Below the pieces are notes generated by a model that had not been told where the DNA came from, made no database searches, and worked only from the letters and a program-made list of their open reading frames with translations. From Bradyrhizobium sp. dw_78 (GTDB lineage: Bacteria > Pseudomonadota > Alphaproteobacteria > Rhizobiales > Xanthobacteraceae), in contig NZ_JAAVUS010000008.1 of NCBI RefSeq assembly GCF_018449525.1, forward strand, positions 1-64,000: a stretch of DNA of 64,000 nucleotides, given 5' to 3'. The translations under genes were made by a program, and so were the position numbers. Below, piece after piece: positions 44,796 through 53,379 of this stretch (positions within the stretch are counted from its first letter, which is position 1; every line of letters starts with the position of its first letter).

Positions 44796-46022
44796 TCAAG
44801 CCGGATTAATGTGCAGCGCGGGATCGACGGCGGGTCGCTCTATCGCGGACAGCGGAGCCGAGGCGCTGTCGGCGTCGCGCCTTGTCGTCGGCGTCAAGCC
44901 GTAGGTTTCGGCGGCGCAGCGTTTCCAGGACAGCCTGCGGGCATGTGCGATGGCGCCGGCCGCGAGCGCGGACCGTGTCTCGCCGTTTTCGGTGAGCCGT
45001 GCGATCGCGCGTGCGATGTCCGCGGGGGATGGCGATACGAGAAGCCCGCTGCGGCCGGCAACAACCGCATCGGACACGCCGCCAATGTCAGTCGCCACGC
45101 TTGGAAGGCCAGCCGCGCCGGCCTCGAGATAGACCAGGCCGAATCCTTCTACGCGGCCGGAGGATTCGGGAACGCCGGTGAGGCAGAAGAAATCGGCCGC
45201 GCCGTAGATGTCGCGGATCTGCTGATCCGGCAGCGGGCCGATAAAGCGAATATCGCAACCGGCGTTCGCGGCGAGGTCTCTCAGTTCCTTTACATAGTCC
45301 GCCTCGCCGTCCGGGCCGATCACCAGCCATGTGAGTTGCCCGCGCAATTCCTGCGGAAGCGTGCGCAGCGCCGAGAGCGTCGCCAGATGCCCCTTGCGCC
45401 GGGTGATCCGCGCTACCGTGACCATGACGATCCGGTCGGCTCCAATACCATGCGCGGCGCGGGTCACGGCACGTGCTTGTCGCTCGCCAAACCAGAAATC
45501 CGAGACGCCCAGCGGAATGGCGTGGATGCGTTGCGTGTCGACGGTAAATCGCCGGCGGAACAGTTCGCTGGTGTACCGGCTGTTGGCAGCTATCGTGGTC
45601 CGCGGTCCGAACACGCCGGCGCATCGGATCGCGAGACGCTTGAGGGGTGTCTGGGTCTCGTTGATCTCGGTGCCATGCACGGTCATCATGATCCGCGCCT
45701 GCGTCAGGCCACGCGACAGCGCGACCGGAATGAAGAACGGCCAATCGGCGCCATGGACCAGATCGTAGCGTTCCGATCCGACAAGGCGTCGTGCCAGCAT
45801 GATCTTGGACGGCAGGTCCCGCATCGAATGCAACCCGCCTTGATAACGCCGGACCTCGAACGGCAGGCGGCGGTCTTCCGCCGTGTTGTCCTTTCCATAG
45901 CCGGGCGCGGCTACCGTCACGTCGGCGCCGAGCGCGGTCGCGGCGGTGGCGATCTCGCGCGCATAGGTTCCGATCCCGCCGGTTACGGGCGCAAATTCGC
46001 TGGTGAGCAGGAGAATGTTCAC
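44796..46022 (-). CDS. GT4-family glycosyltransferase
   Basis: The 408-aa retaining glycosyltransferase of the GT-B fold has the N-terminal acceptor domain (LLLTSEFAPVTGGIGTYARE) and a C-terminal donor domain with the E-x7-E motif in EGFGLVYLEAGAAGLP, followed by TDIGGVSDAV. It should add one sugar to the lipid-linked repeat unit at the inner face of the membrane. It lies 8 bp upstream of the secreted hypothetical gene. Donor and linkage cannot be read from sequence. Confidence 0.9.
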   Translation of the reverse strand: MNILLLTSEFAPVTGGIGTYAREIATAATALGADVTVAAPGYGKDNTAEDRRLPFEVRRYQGGLHSMRDLPSKIMLARRLVGSERYDLVHGADWPFFIPVALSRGLTQARIMMTVHGTEINETQTPLKRLAIRCAGVFGPRTTIAANSRYTSELFRRRFTVDTQRIHAIPLGVSDFWFGERQARAVTRAAHGIGADRIVMVTVARITRRKGHLATLSALRTLPQELRGQLTWLVIGPDGEADYVKELRDLAANAGCDIRFIGPLPDQQIRDIYGAADFFCLTGVPESSGRVEGFGLVYLEAGAAGLPSVATDIGGVSDAVVAGRSGLLVSPSPADIARAIARLTENGETRSALAAGAIAHARRLSWKRCAAETYGLTPTTRRDADSASAPLSAIERPAVDPALHINPA

Positions 46023-46031
46023 CGCGATACC

Positions 46032-47312
46032 TCAATGCGCCGACGAGGCGACCGTCATGCCGCGTGAGTCCTGAATTTCGCGATGATAGCGAAAGACGCG
46101 TGCGAGCTGCTTGCCCGGCGTGAAGTCCGAGATGGCGGCGGCAATTCGGACGGGGTCGATCTTGCCGGCGTCGATCGCGTCGCGCAGATCGGAAAATCGC
46201 TGTGCCAGCGCTTCCGCCATGTCGTCATTATTCGGGCCGCTTCGCTTGACCAGAAAGCCGCTCTCGCCGTCGCGGATGGCGGATTCGAGCTGCGGCAGAT
46301 GCACGGCGACGACCGGGCGGCCGACGGCCAGCGTTTCCAAAACGAAACGGGGCATCCCCTCGAATTCGGACGTGAGGATACCGGCATGTGCATTGGAGAG
46401 CGTTGCCGCCATTCCCGCCGCATCCTTGAACCCGTGAAGGATGGTGATGTCCTCGATCGCGACGAATTCGGCGAAGCGATGCGGATCGCTGGTGCCGATA
46501 TAATGGAATTCAACGTTGCCATTCAGCCGAGTCCGCAGGCGATCGATGGTGCGGAACATCAGCGACGGATTCTTGAATTCGTCGAGCCGGCCTGCGAACA
46601 CGATCCGGAACGGCGCGGTATCGCGGGGCAGCGGCTTTGGCTGGAATATGTCGGTGTTGACCCAGGTCCAGAGCGTGTCGATCTTGTCTCTTCGCCGCGG
46701 ATAGGTGTTCTGCAACCGCTCCGTGATGAACGGATTGACGCAAAGGAATTTTGCGCTGGTCGCGACGGCAAAGCGCTCGCCCGCATGGTGAACGAACCAG
46801 TATTTGCGGAGCAGGGAGTCCATCTGAAGCTTCGGCGCGCCCTCGCCATGCATCATCTGGACGAAAGGTAATCGGAGCACCACAGGCAGCCAGGAGAATT
46901 CGACGCGGCGCAGGTCGATTGTGCATTGCCGCGAACGGATCAGTCTGGCGATGGGACCGAAGTAGCGCAGCAGCGCCATGAAGAACTGTCCGGTCAGCGA
47001 GGTTCGAATGCTGCGGGCGGCTTCGCGCGCCTGCATGTCCGAGTAGTGCAGGATGGGGAGGAAGTCGAATGTTCGTCCCCGAAAGGTGAGCCGGTGGATC
47101 TCGCCGAGCCTGAGCCGGCCGGTGGAGTCGACGCCGATGAAGAGAAGATCCGTATCCGCCGGATGGAACGTGATGAAATCCCGGATGTAGGTCTCGAGGC
47201 CGCCGACTTTCTCACCGCGCGGATCGAACGGATGAATCAGGCAAATCTGGTAGCGGGGCCGGGCGTAGTTCGCGTTGCGCGCGCGCAACGACAATGTCAG
47301 CGTGGAGGTCAT
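46032..47312 (-). CDS. GT4-family glycosyltransferase
   Basis: This 426-aa GT-B enzyme has ICLIHPFDPRGEKVGGLETY at the start and the donor motif EFEGMPRFVLETLAVGRPVV with SGFLVKR later. ATG 47310-47312 is preferred because it overlaps the stop of the upstream WecG/TagA-type gene (ATGA); the frame is open to 47441, but that would lie within the neighbour. It should act in repeat-unit assembly. Confidence 0.9.
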   Translation of the reverse strand: MTSTLTLSLRARNANYARPRYQICLIHPFDPRGEKVGGLETYIRDFITFHPADTDLLFIGVDSTGRLRLGEIHRLTFRGRTFDFLPILHYSDMQAREAARSIRTSLTGQFFMALLRYFGPIARLIRSRQCTIDLRRVEFSWLPVVLRLPFVQMMHGEGAPKLQMDSLLRKYWFVHHAGERFAVATSAKFLCVNPFITERLQNTYPRRRDKIDTLWTWVNTDIFQPKPLPRDTAPFRIVFAGRLDEFKNPSLMFRTIDRLRTRLNGNVEFHYIGTSDPHRFAEFVAIEDITILHGFKDAAGMAATLSNAHAGILTSEFEGMPRFVLETLAVGRPVVAVHLPQLESAIRDGESGFLVKRSGPNNDDMAEALAQRFSDLRDAIDAGKIDPVRIAAAISDFTPGKQLARVFRYHREIQDSRGMTVASSAH

Positions 47313-48103
47313 GCCGCCTTCCTCATCCGTGCGTTGACAATCTGGGGGATGGTGCGAACCACCAACCGCGGAACGGCGGCCATGCAACGCGCATAGCGCG
47401 GTCCCAGCCGGCGCGGTGCGTGCAGCATCCGCCATGCCCATTCGAGCCCGATCTTTTGCGTGATCGCCGGTGCGCGGGTTTGTGTTCCCGCGATGAAGTC
47501 GAGCGCGGCGCCGATGCAGAGCAGTCCGGTTCCATTGAGCTCATCGAGGCAGCGCGCGGCAAACACTTCCTGCTTTGGCGCTCCGAGGGCAATGAAGCAG
47601 AGCTTGGCGCCGGAAGCGCGGATCCTGTCGATCGCGAGATTCGCTTCGTTTGAATAAGGGTCGAAATTTGCACCCGGTGCGTAGTAGCCGGCGATCTGAA
47701 GCCCTTGAAACCGTTCGGTCAGACGGCTTGCCGTGAGGGAGAGCGTTCGTTCGTTCGAACCCAGCATGAATACCGGAAGGTGCCGTATCCGCGCCTCCTG
47801 ACAGACAGGCACCACCAGATCGGCACCAGTTGTTCGCTCGATCCGGCTTCCCAGCAGCCGGCCGAGCATCACGATCGGAAAACCGTCGGCGGTCACAAAC
47901 CGGGCGCGGCGATAGGCGGCGCGAAAGTCCGGCCGCTGTTGCAGTTGTGCGACATGATCGAGATTGAGCGTGCAGACGCTGAAATTATCTCCGCCTTGTG
48001 CGGCGGACACGATCGACGAAACCGCTTCCGGGAGGGAAAGGACGTTGATGGCGATTCCATCAACGGTGAGCCTGCGTGGCCGTTGCGCGTGCGTGTCCAG
48101 CAT
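47309..48103 (-). CDS. WecG/TagA/CpsF-family glycosyltransferase (GT26)
   Basis: The 264-aa enzyme has the GT26 pattern: VDGIAINVLSLPEAV at the N-terminus, FVTADGFPIVML, a GSNERT turn and the conserved IALGAPKQEVFAARC, then CIGAALDFIAGTQTRAP. Relatives such as GumM and TagA add ManNAc, GlcA or related sugars. A 251-bp gap upstream without a gene may hold a promoter for the distal genes. Confidence 0.92.
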   Translation of the reverse strand: MLDTHAQRPRRLTVDGIAINVLSLPEAVSSIVSAAQGGDNFSVCTLNLDHVAQLQQRPDFRAAYRRARFVTADGFPIVMLGRLLGSRIERTTGADLVVPVCQEARIRHLPVFMLGSNERTLSLTASRLTERFQGLQIAGYYAPGANFDPYSNEANLAIDRIRASGAKLCFIALGAPKQEVFAARCLDELNGTGLLCIGAALDFIAGTQTRAPAITQKIGLEWAWRMLHAPRRLGPRYARCMAAVPRLVVRTIPQIVNARMRKAA

Positions 48104-48354
48104 GTCGATCTCCCGATGACATTTGTGAGAAGGTACGCATGCAAAAAATTAAAAACGTGGTGTCCGCGGCTGCGCGGTGGGTACCAAATGTCGAAAGGAT
48201 TCATCCTCAACGAACAGCTTCCATAAAATCCAACTATTGCGACGCAACGATGGCGATGTTGTCACGCGACGTGCTGAAGTTATTAGCAACGCATTCGTCG
48301 ATTGAAGATTGAGATGTGCCGATCATCAAGCATGCGTTTGGTTCCGTCGTCACA

Positions 48355-49794
48355 TCAGGATTCAGAATGCTGCTGATGTACGCGCCATATCCGGAACAGC
48401 GAGGGTGCATAGAACAAAGCAAGCGTTGCGATATACATCGCCGCGCCAGCGGCGATGTGCGCGGCAAGGAACATCAGCGACGGCGCTTCGGGAAGAATAT
48501 TCAGCAAGGCTGCCATCCCGGAGGTGGCTATCGCAACCGGCGCTAGATGATCGAGCGGCAGTGTCAGGCCGAACTTCGAGAATCCGATGGCAAAGCTGGC
48601 GGCCGCGGCGGCGAGGGCCGAGACGACGGTCGCGCCCGCAGCGCCGGTCAGCCCCCAAGTGTGGACGAAGGCGAAGCTGAGCACGACGGTTACGGCAGCA
48701 TCGATGGTCGCCACTACGGCGAGCAATCCGGTGCGGTTATGCAGGAGAAATGTCTGGTCGACGAAATGGGCGCGCAAGCTCCGGATCGAGCCGGCCAGAA
48801 CCGAAAGCGGAAGAATCGCCAGCGTCACCTTCTGGAAAGGAACCGCGATCAATAGATGCACGATCTCCGCGCGCAGCATGAAGATACCGGTGATGCTTGG
48901 CGCGAGGACCGCGATCAACAGCGCGCTGTTGTCGGCAAGTTGGCGCATGGCGACCTTGCTTCCGTTCAGTTCCATGCTCTTCACGGCGAGCGGAAAGGCG
49001 GCGGCCGTTACCAGCATGGCGGCGAAGGTTGCCGCGCGCTGACCGAGGCCGTAGCCAACGGCAAACAGTCCCGCGGCGGCGACTCCCAGCATTTCGTTGA
49101 CCACGAAGCGCGATGCATTGAGGCCGATCCAGCCGAGCGCGCCTCCGATGATGAGCGGAACGCCGTAACGCAGCGCATGATCGACGATCTCGCGATCGAG
49201 CGGCCAGAATCCGCGGCCATAGCCGATCCGGGGCAGGACGATGATCGCGGCGGCAAGCTGGGCGAGGGCGTAGCCCGCCAACGGCCATTCGGCCGACCGC
49301 CCGATCAGCTTGATCAGGATCAGCCCGATGACGAATCCGGCTGCCGGGCCCATGACCTGCTGAATGGAGTAGATGCCGATCTGGTGACGAATCCGGGCAC
49401 GTTCGCCGATATAGAGATTAAGGGTGCGTGTGATCACGTAGCTGATGGTTGCGGCGACGAGTCCGGACGCGGCATCGGGAGCGATCACCAGAAGGAGAAT
49501 AGCGACGACGGCGATGCTCTGAATGATGACGGACGCGAGCAGGACCGTATTTTCGGTGCGGTAGAAGCGCGCCGCGTCGCCCTGCTCCTGGTAGCGCCCG
49601 AAGAAGCGCAATGCGTATTGCGACCACCAGGCGAGAAAGGCGATTTGCAGCAGCTCATGGGTCGCAGTGACCAGCGTGATGACACCCAGCGTCGGTTCGT
49701 CGACGACGTGGGTCCAGACGATCATCGCGACCAGCTGAGCCAGCGGTCCGGCGATCTGGGCGGGCAAATAGAGTAGTGTATTCCGCAGCAGCAT
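48355..49794 (-). CDS. Wzx-type oligosaccharide flippase
   Basis: This 479-aa polytopic protein has about 12-14 hydrophobic segments and the Wzx/polysaccharide-biosynthesis pattern. Examples are LRYGVPLIIGGALGWIGLNA, SRFVVNEMLGVAAAGLFAVG and APSITGIFMLRAEIVHLLI. It should move the undecaprenyl-linked repeat unit across the inner membrane. It begins 3 bp after the acyltransferase gene. Confidence 0.88.
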   Translation of the reverse strand: MLLRNTLLYLPAQIAGPLAQLVAMIVWTHVVDEPTLGVITLVTATHELLQIAFLAWWSQYALRFFGRYQEQGDAARFYRTENTVLLASVIIQSIAVVAILLLVIAPDAASGLVAATISYVITRTLNLYIGERARIRHQIGIYSIQQVMGPAAGFVIGLILIKLIGRSAEWPLAGYALAQLAAAIIVLPRIGYGRGFWPLDREIVDHALRYGVPLIIGGALGWIGLNASRFVVNEMLGVAAAGLFAVGYGLGQRAATFAAMLVTAAAFPLAVKSMELNGSKVAMRQLADNSALLIAVLAPSITGIFMLRAEIVHLLIAVPFQKVTLAILPLSVLAGSIRSLRAHFVDQTFLLHNRTGLLAVVATIDAAVTVVLSFAFVHTWGLTGAAGATVVSALAAAAASFAIGFSKFGLTLPLDHLAPVAIATSGMAALLNILPEAPSLMFLAAHIAAGAAMYIATLALFYAPSLFRIWRVHQQHSES

Positions 49795-49797
49795 CGA

Positions 49798-50871
49798 TCA
49801 CGCCCCCAGCCAGCGGCAGAGGCGGGGCGAAGCGAGTTCCCTGATCGTCACCAAGGCAACGACGCTGCCTGACGCCGCAACGGCATAGGTGATCGCCGAA
49901 TCGGCCATCGGCCCCAACTGGCGCAACGGCGTGTAGCCGCGCAGGATCATCACGATGAAGATATGCCAGAGATAGATGAAGTAGCTGCCGGAACCGAGCG
50001 AAGCGACCAGCGGCGATTCAACCTCGAGGGCCAGCAGAAGGATACAGAGCAGCGCGGCGTAGCCGAAGAACGCGATCGAATCGTAATCGGCGGCATCGCC
50101 CAGGCCGAACAGCCGTACGGAGACATATATAATGTAGGCAAGAAAAGTTGCCCCGGCGAGCCACGCACGCATGCCGGGCAGGCCGGGCCGGATGCCGCAG
50201 ACGCCGGCCAAGGCTCCGAGCGCGGTGAAGGAGAACCAGAACGGAATATCGCGCATCCGGACTTCCTCGACCACGGCGTCGGAAAATCCCAGGCGGTACA
50301 GCAGCGGATCGAGATAGCTTCCGGCGATCAGGCCGAACAGGACGGCGAGCAGCAGCAGGGTAGCAAGACCGTGTTCTGTTTTCTTGCCATGTTCCGCTTG
50401 CTCCATGCCGGATGAGGCCGCGGAAAAGATCAGCCACAGCGCAATGGTGCAGCCGACATAGACGAAGACATAATAATAGACGAACACATAGGCGAGGACG
50501 AACCGGGCCAGCGTCGTCTGGGGACGGTGGTCCATGCCGGGATTGTCCAACGCCATGTAGATGTAGGCTGCCACGAATGCGATCGCGTATGGGATGAGCG
50601 TTGCCTTCAGCCGCTTCCAAAGCGGAACCTTGCCGGAGAGTGCCGTGAGATATCCGGAGACGAACAGAAAGACCGGAACGCAGGGCCGCAGGACCGCATC
50701 GGCCGCGACCTCCCACGAATCGAGCGGCTGCCGCAGCGAATGAATGCCGATCACCATCAGGATGGCGATGCCGCGCATCGTGTCGATGCCGGGATCGCGG
50801 CTCGCTGCTTTTATCCGCGCACACTGATCGGAGGCCGACTGAAGGGAAGCCCGCGCCGCCAAGGAAGTCAT
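49798..50871 (-). CDS. Acyltransferase-3 family membrane protein
   Basis: This 357-aa polytopic protein begins with the family motif PGIDTMRGIAILMVIGIHS and has FLFVSGYLTAL after the second helix. About ten hydrophobic segments follow. Acyltransferase-3 proteins transfer acetyl or succinyl groups to exported sugars. ATG 50871 is used; a TTG at 50910 overlaps the upstream gene. It is one of two such genes in the locus (the other is 57609-58784). Confidence 0.88.
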   Translation of the reverse strand: MTSLAARASLQSASDQCARIKAASRDPGIDTMRGIAILMVIGIHSLRQPLDSWEVAADAVLRPCVPVFLFVSGYLTALSGKVPLWKRLKATLIPYAIAFVAAYIYMALDNPGMDHRPQTTLARFVLAYVFVYYYVFVYVGCTIALWLIFSAASSGMEQAEHGKKTEHGLATLLLLAVLFGLIAGSYLDPLLYRLGFSDAVVEEVRMRDIPFWFSFTALGALAGVCGIRPGLPGMRAWLAGATFLAYIIYVSVRLFGLGDAADYDSIAFFGYAALLCILLLALEVESPLVASLGSGSYFIYLWHIFIVMILRGYTPLRQLGPMADSAITYAVAASGSVVALVTIRELASPRLCRWLGA

Positions 50872-50896
50872 CTGGTACCGTCCGGCAGGTAAATGA

Positions 50897-51976
50897 TCAG
50901 TGCTCGACAACCCGGCCCCCGCGATGCAGAGAGCGATTTGTCATCTGATCTCCCGCGAGTTCGGCAATCAGACCGATGACGGCATCGTGGTCGGCGCTCG
51001 CCAGCGCGTTCCAGCGCCGCAGGTTTTGCACGGACAGGGCGATGTAACGGGATTGCCATTCGGGGTCGGACAGGAAGCCCGCGATTTTTGTCGCTGCGGC
51101 CGCCGGATCGGCGGGATCGACAAAGATGCCGGAGGCGTCGAGCACCTCGCGAAAAATAGCGGCATCTGGCGCGACGATCGGAAGGCCGCCATATTGCGCC
51201 TCCAGCAGCGGCAGGCCCAACCCCTCCTCGTGCGATGTGCAGATGAAGATGTCCGCGGCCTCGAGCATCTGCCTGACGCATTCGCTTGACTGGTAGCCGT
51301 GCAGCGTCACGGCGGGATGTGTTTCGAGCGTTTGCCAATCATCACCCCAGCCTCGTCGCCCGACGATATCCAGCGTCGCACCGGGAAATCCCTTGGCACG
51401 CAACGCGCCGACGATCCTTGCCGCCGCCACGAAATTCTTTCGCGGTTCCACCGTGCCGAGGGCGACCAGCCGCAACGGTTGCGCGCGGCGTTCGCAACGA
51501 TCGGCGGTGTTCAGGTCGAAGACATTGCGAACCGGCGGCCGGTAGAGCGTAATGGCGGCGTCCGGACGGCAATGCGCGGCGAGTTTCTGCCGCGTATCGC
51601 GCGAATTGGCGAGAAAGCGGGGATAGGTGTGCAGCGCAAGCCTGAACGGCGCGGCCATATAGAGCCGGGCGCGGTGGTTGAGGTCACCCGGCCGCGACAG
51701 CAGAAAAATATCATGGATGTAGGGAAGGACGCGTGATGCAAACGGCCGCAGCAGGGGACTCGGCGGAAAGCCGGGACACAGCAGGACGGAGGAAGATGGC
51801 GCTGCGCGCAACGGCAGCCCGAAGGTCTGCTTCAGCACCATTTGCCCCACGCCGTGCGCCGTGACGGGAACGACGTCGAGCGGCGCGAGCGCGCTGCGGG
51901 AAAACAGCTCGAGGGTGACGCGCTCCAGACCGGTGAGGTGACGCCCGAGATGGGTATGATCGACATAGATCGGCAT
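50897..51976 (-). CDS. GT4-family glycosyltransferase
   Basis: The 359-aa GT-B enzyme has HTHLGRHLTGLERVTLELFS at the start, VALGTVEPRKNF at the domain hinge and the donor motif HEEGLGLPLLEAQYGGLPIV. It resembles mannosyl/rhamnosyl-type transferases of O-antigen and EPS clusters. The gene lies 14 bp downstream of the polymerase gene in one transcript. Confidence 0.9.
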   Translation of the reverse strand: MPIYVDHTHLGRHLTGLERVTLELFSRSALAPLDVVPVTAHGVGQMVLKQTFGLPLRAAPSSSVLLCPGFPPSPLLRPFASRVLPYIHDIFLLSRPGDLNHRARLYMAAPFRLALHTYPRFLANSRDTRQKLAAHCRPDAAITLYRPPVRNVFDLNTADRCERRAQPLRLVALGTVEPRKNFVAAARIVGALRAKGFPGATLDIVGRRGWGDDWQTLETHPAVTLHGYQSSECVRQMLEAADIFICTSHEEGLGLPLLEAQYGGLPIVAPDAAIFREVLDASGIFVDPADPAAAATKIAGFLSDPEWQSRYIALSVQNLRRWNALASADHDAVIGLIAELAGDQMTNRSLHRGGRVVEH

Positions 51977-51990
51977 GATTTGTCCTGGGG

Positions 51991-53379
51991 CTAGACTGGA
52001 ACAGGCCGTGGCTTGACGTGGATACGTGTCGCGGATGTGGGCACACGCTCGCGCGGCAGGAACAGCGTGATCAGAACGATGAACTGGGCGAGCTGGATGT
52101 TTTTCGACGAGAAGCTGACTGAACTCGCCGCGATCGTCAGGATCAGCAGCAGGATTGCCCAGGCCGCTCCGCTGGCGCGCCGCAATATCTCGGTGAACAA
52201 GGCGGTCAATCCGACCGAGAGCAGGATCGTATGGATGATTCCGAACTGAAGGATGCAGGAGACCCAGAAATCCTCGATGCCGAATTTGAGGCCATAGGTA
52301 TTCTGAAGCGCGGCCACCCGGACCGGATTGGGGCCGAGAACCAGTTCATTCCAATCGAAATGGGTAAGCAGGTCGAAGGTGGCGAAGCGTGCGAATGTGC
52401 TGCCCTTGTCCGAGGAAAATCGCAGCAACATCTTGTCGAAGAATCCGACATCGAGTGCGGCGAAGATCGCTGCCGCTGCAACGAACAGCAGGCAGAGCGC
52501 CGCGATCACGCTGGGCAGCGGGACACGGCCGCCCCGCACCACCCGGAAAACGCCGAGCGCGGCGGCGCAACCGATGACGGACAACACGGTGACGAGCGCG
52601 GTCCGGCCCCCGAACACCATCAATGAGGCAAGCGAGAATGTGACGAGCGCCAGCCGCAGGACGGCCGGCGGACAAATGGCGGGGCGGAACACCAGCGCCA
52701 GAATATAGCCCGCGACGACGCCGGATGCCGTCAGCGGATGGCCGAGCAGGGCCGATGAGCGCCATTCGCCCAGGACGACCACGTCGCCGAGCGTCAGTGG
52801 GATCAAGCGGTGGCCGGAGAAATATTCGTAATAGCCAAGGACGATGTTGAGCAGAATGGTGACGTGGAGCGCCCACACCAGCGGCTTTCTTTGCACCGGC
52901 GCCAGCCGCCAGATCACCAGGCACAGCACGGGCGGCAGCAGGAAGGTGTCGATGATCACCGTAAACGGCCGCTCGAGCACCAGCATCTCAACCAGCAGAC
53001 TGAGCCAGCACAGCAAATAGACCAGGACGATCCTCGCGCCGGAAAACATCCGCTCGAGTCCGCCGATCGGATCGCCGTCGCGGATCAGCAGCAGGAAGAA
53101 CGCCAGAAACGTGAAATACGTCGCCGGATGCAGCTTCTCGTTGAAATTTCCGCCGGCGGTCAGGTAATGGATCTTCCAGTTCGTCAGCATCGCCGAGGAA
53201 ACCGTAAAGATGCAGGTCACGGCCAGCAGCATCAGTCCGGTGATGACCCGGTCGATCAGCCGCACCATTGCTGTCGGTCTGCTGCCGGCGGTGCCGGGCG
53301 GCCGGCGCATGACGGTACCGCGGCGTAAATTCGCCGTCGCAAGTTCAGCCGATCCGGCGGCGGAACCGGCCTGGATCAT
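51991..53379 (-). CDS. Wzy-type O-antigen/EPS polymerase
   Basis: The 462-aa protein has about twelve hydrophobic helices and a large periplasmic loop near 335-375 (GSTFARFATFDLLTHFDWNE region, LVLGPNP). This is the layout of O-antigen ligase/Wzy polymerases. It should join flipped repeat units in the periplasm. It overlaps the kinase gene by 4 bp (ATGA). Sequence conservation in this family is low, so the call rests on topology, the loop and context. Confidence 0.85.
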   Translation of the reverse strand: MIQAGSAAGSAELATANLRRGTVMRRPPGTAGSRPTAMVRLIDRVITGLMLLAVTCIFTVSSAMLTNWKIHYLTAGGNFNEKLHPATYFTFLAFFLLLIRDGDPIGGLERMFSGARIVLVYLLCWLSLLVEMLVLERPFTVIIDTFLLPPVLCLVIWRLAPVQRKPLVWALHVTILLNIVLGYYEYFSGHRLIPLTLGDVVVLGEWRSSALLGHPLTASGVVAGYILALVFRPAICPPAVLRLALVTFSLASLMVFGGRTALVTVLSVIGCAAALGVFRVVRGGRVPLPSVIAALCLLFVAAAAIFAALDVGFFDKMLLRFSSDKGSTFARFATFDLLTHFDWNELVLGPNPVRVAALQNTYGLKFGIEDFWVSCILQFGIIHTILLSVGLTALFTEILRRASGAAWAILLLILTIAASSVSFSSKNIQLAQFIVLITLFLPRERVPTSATRIHVKPRPVPV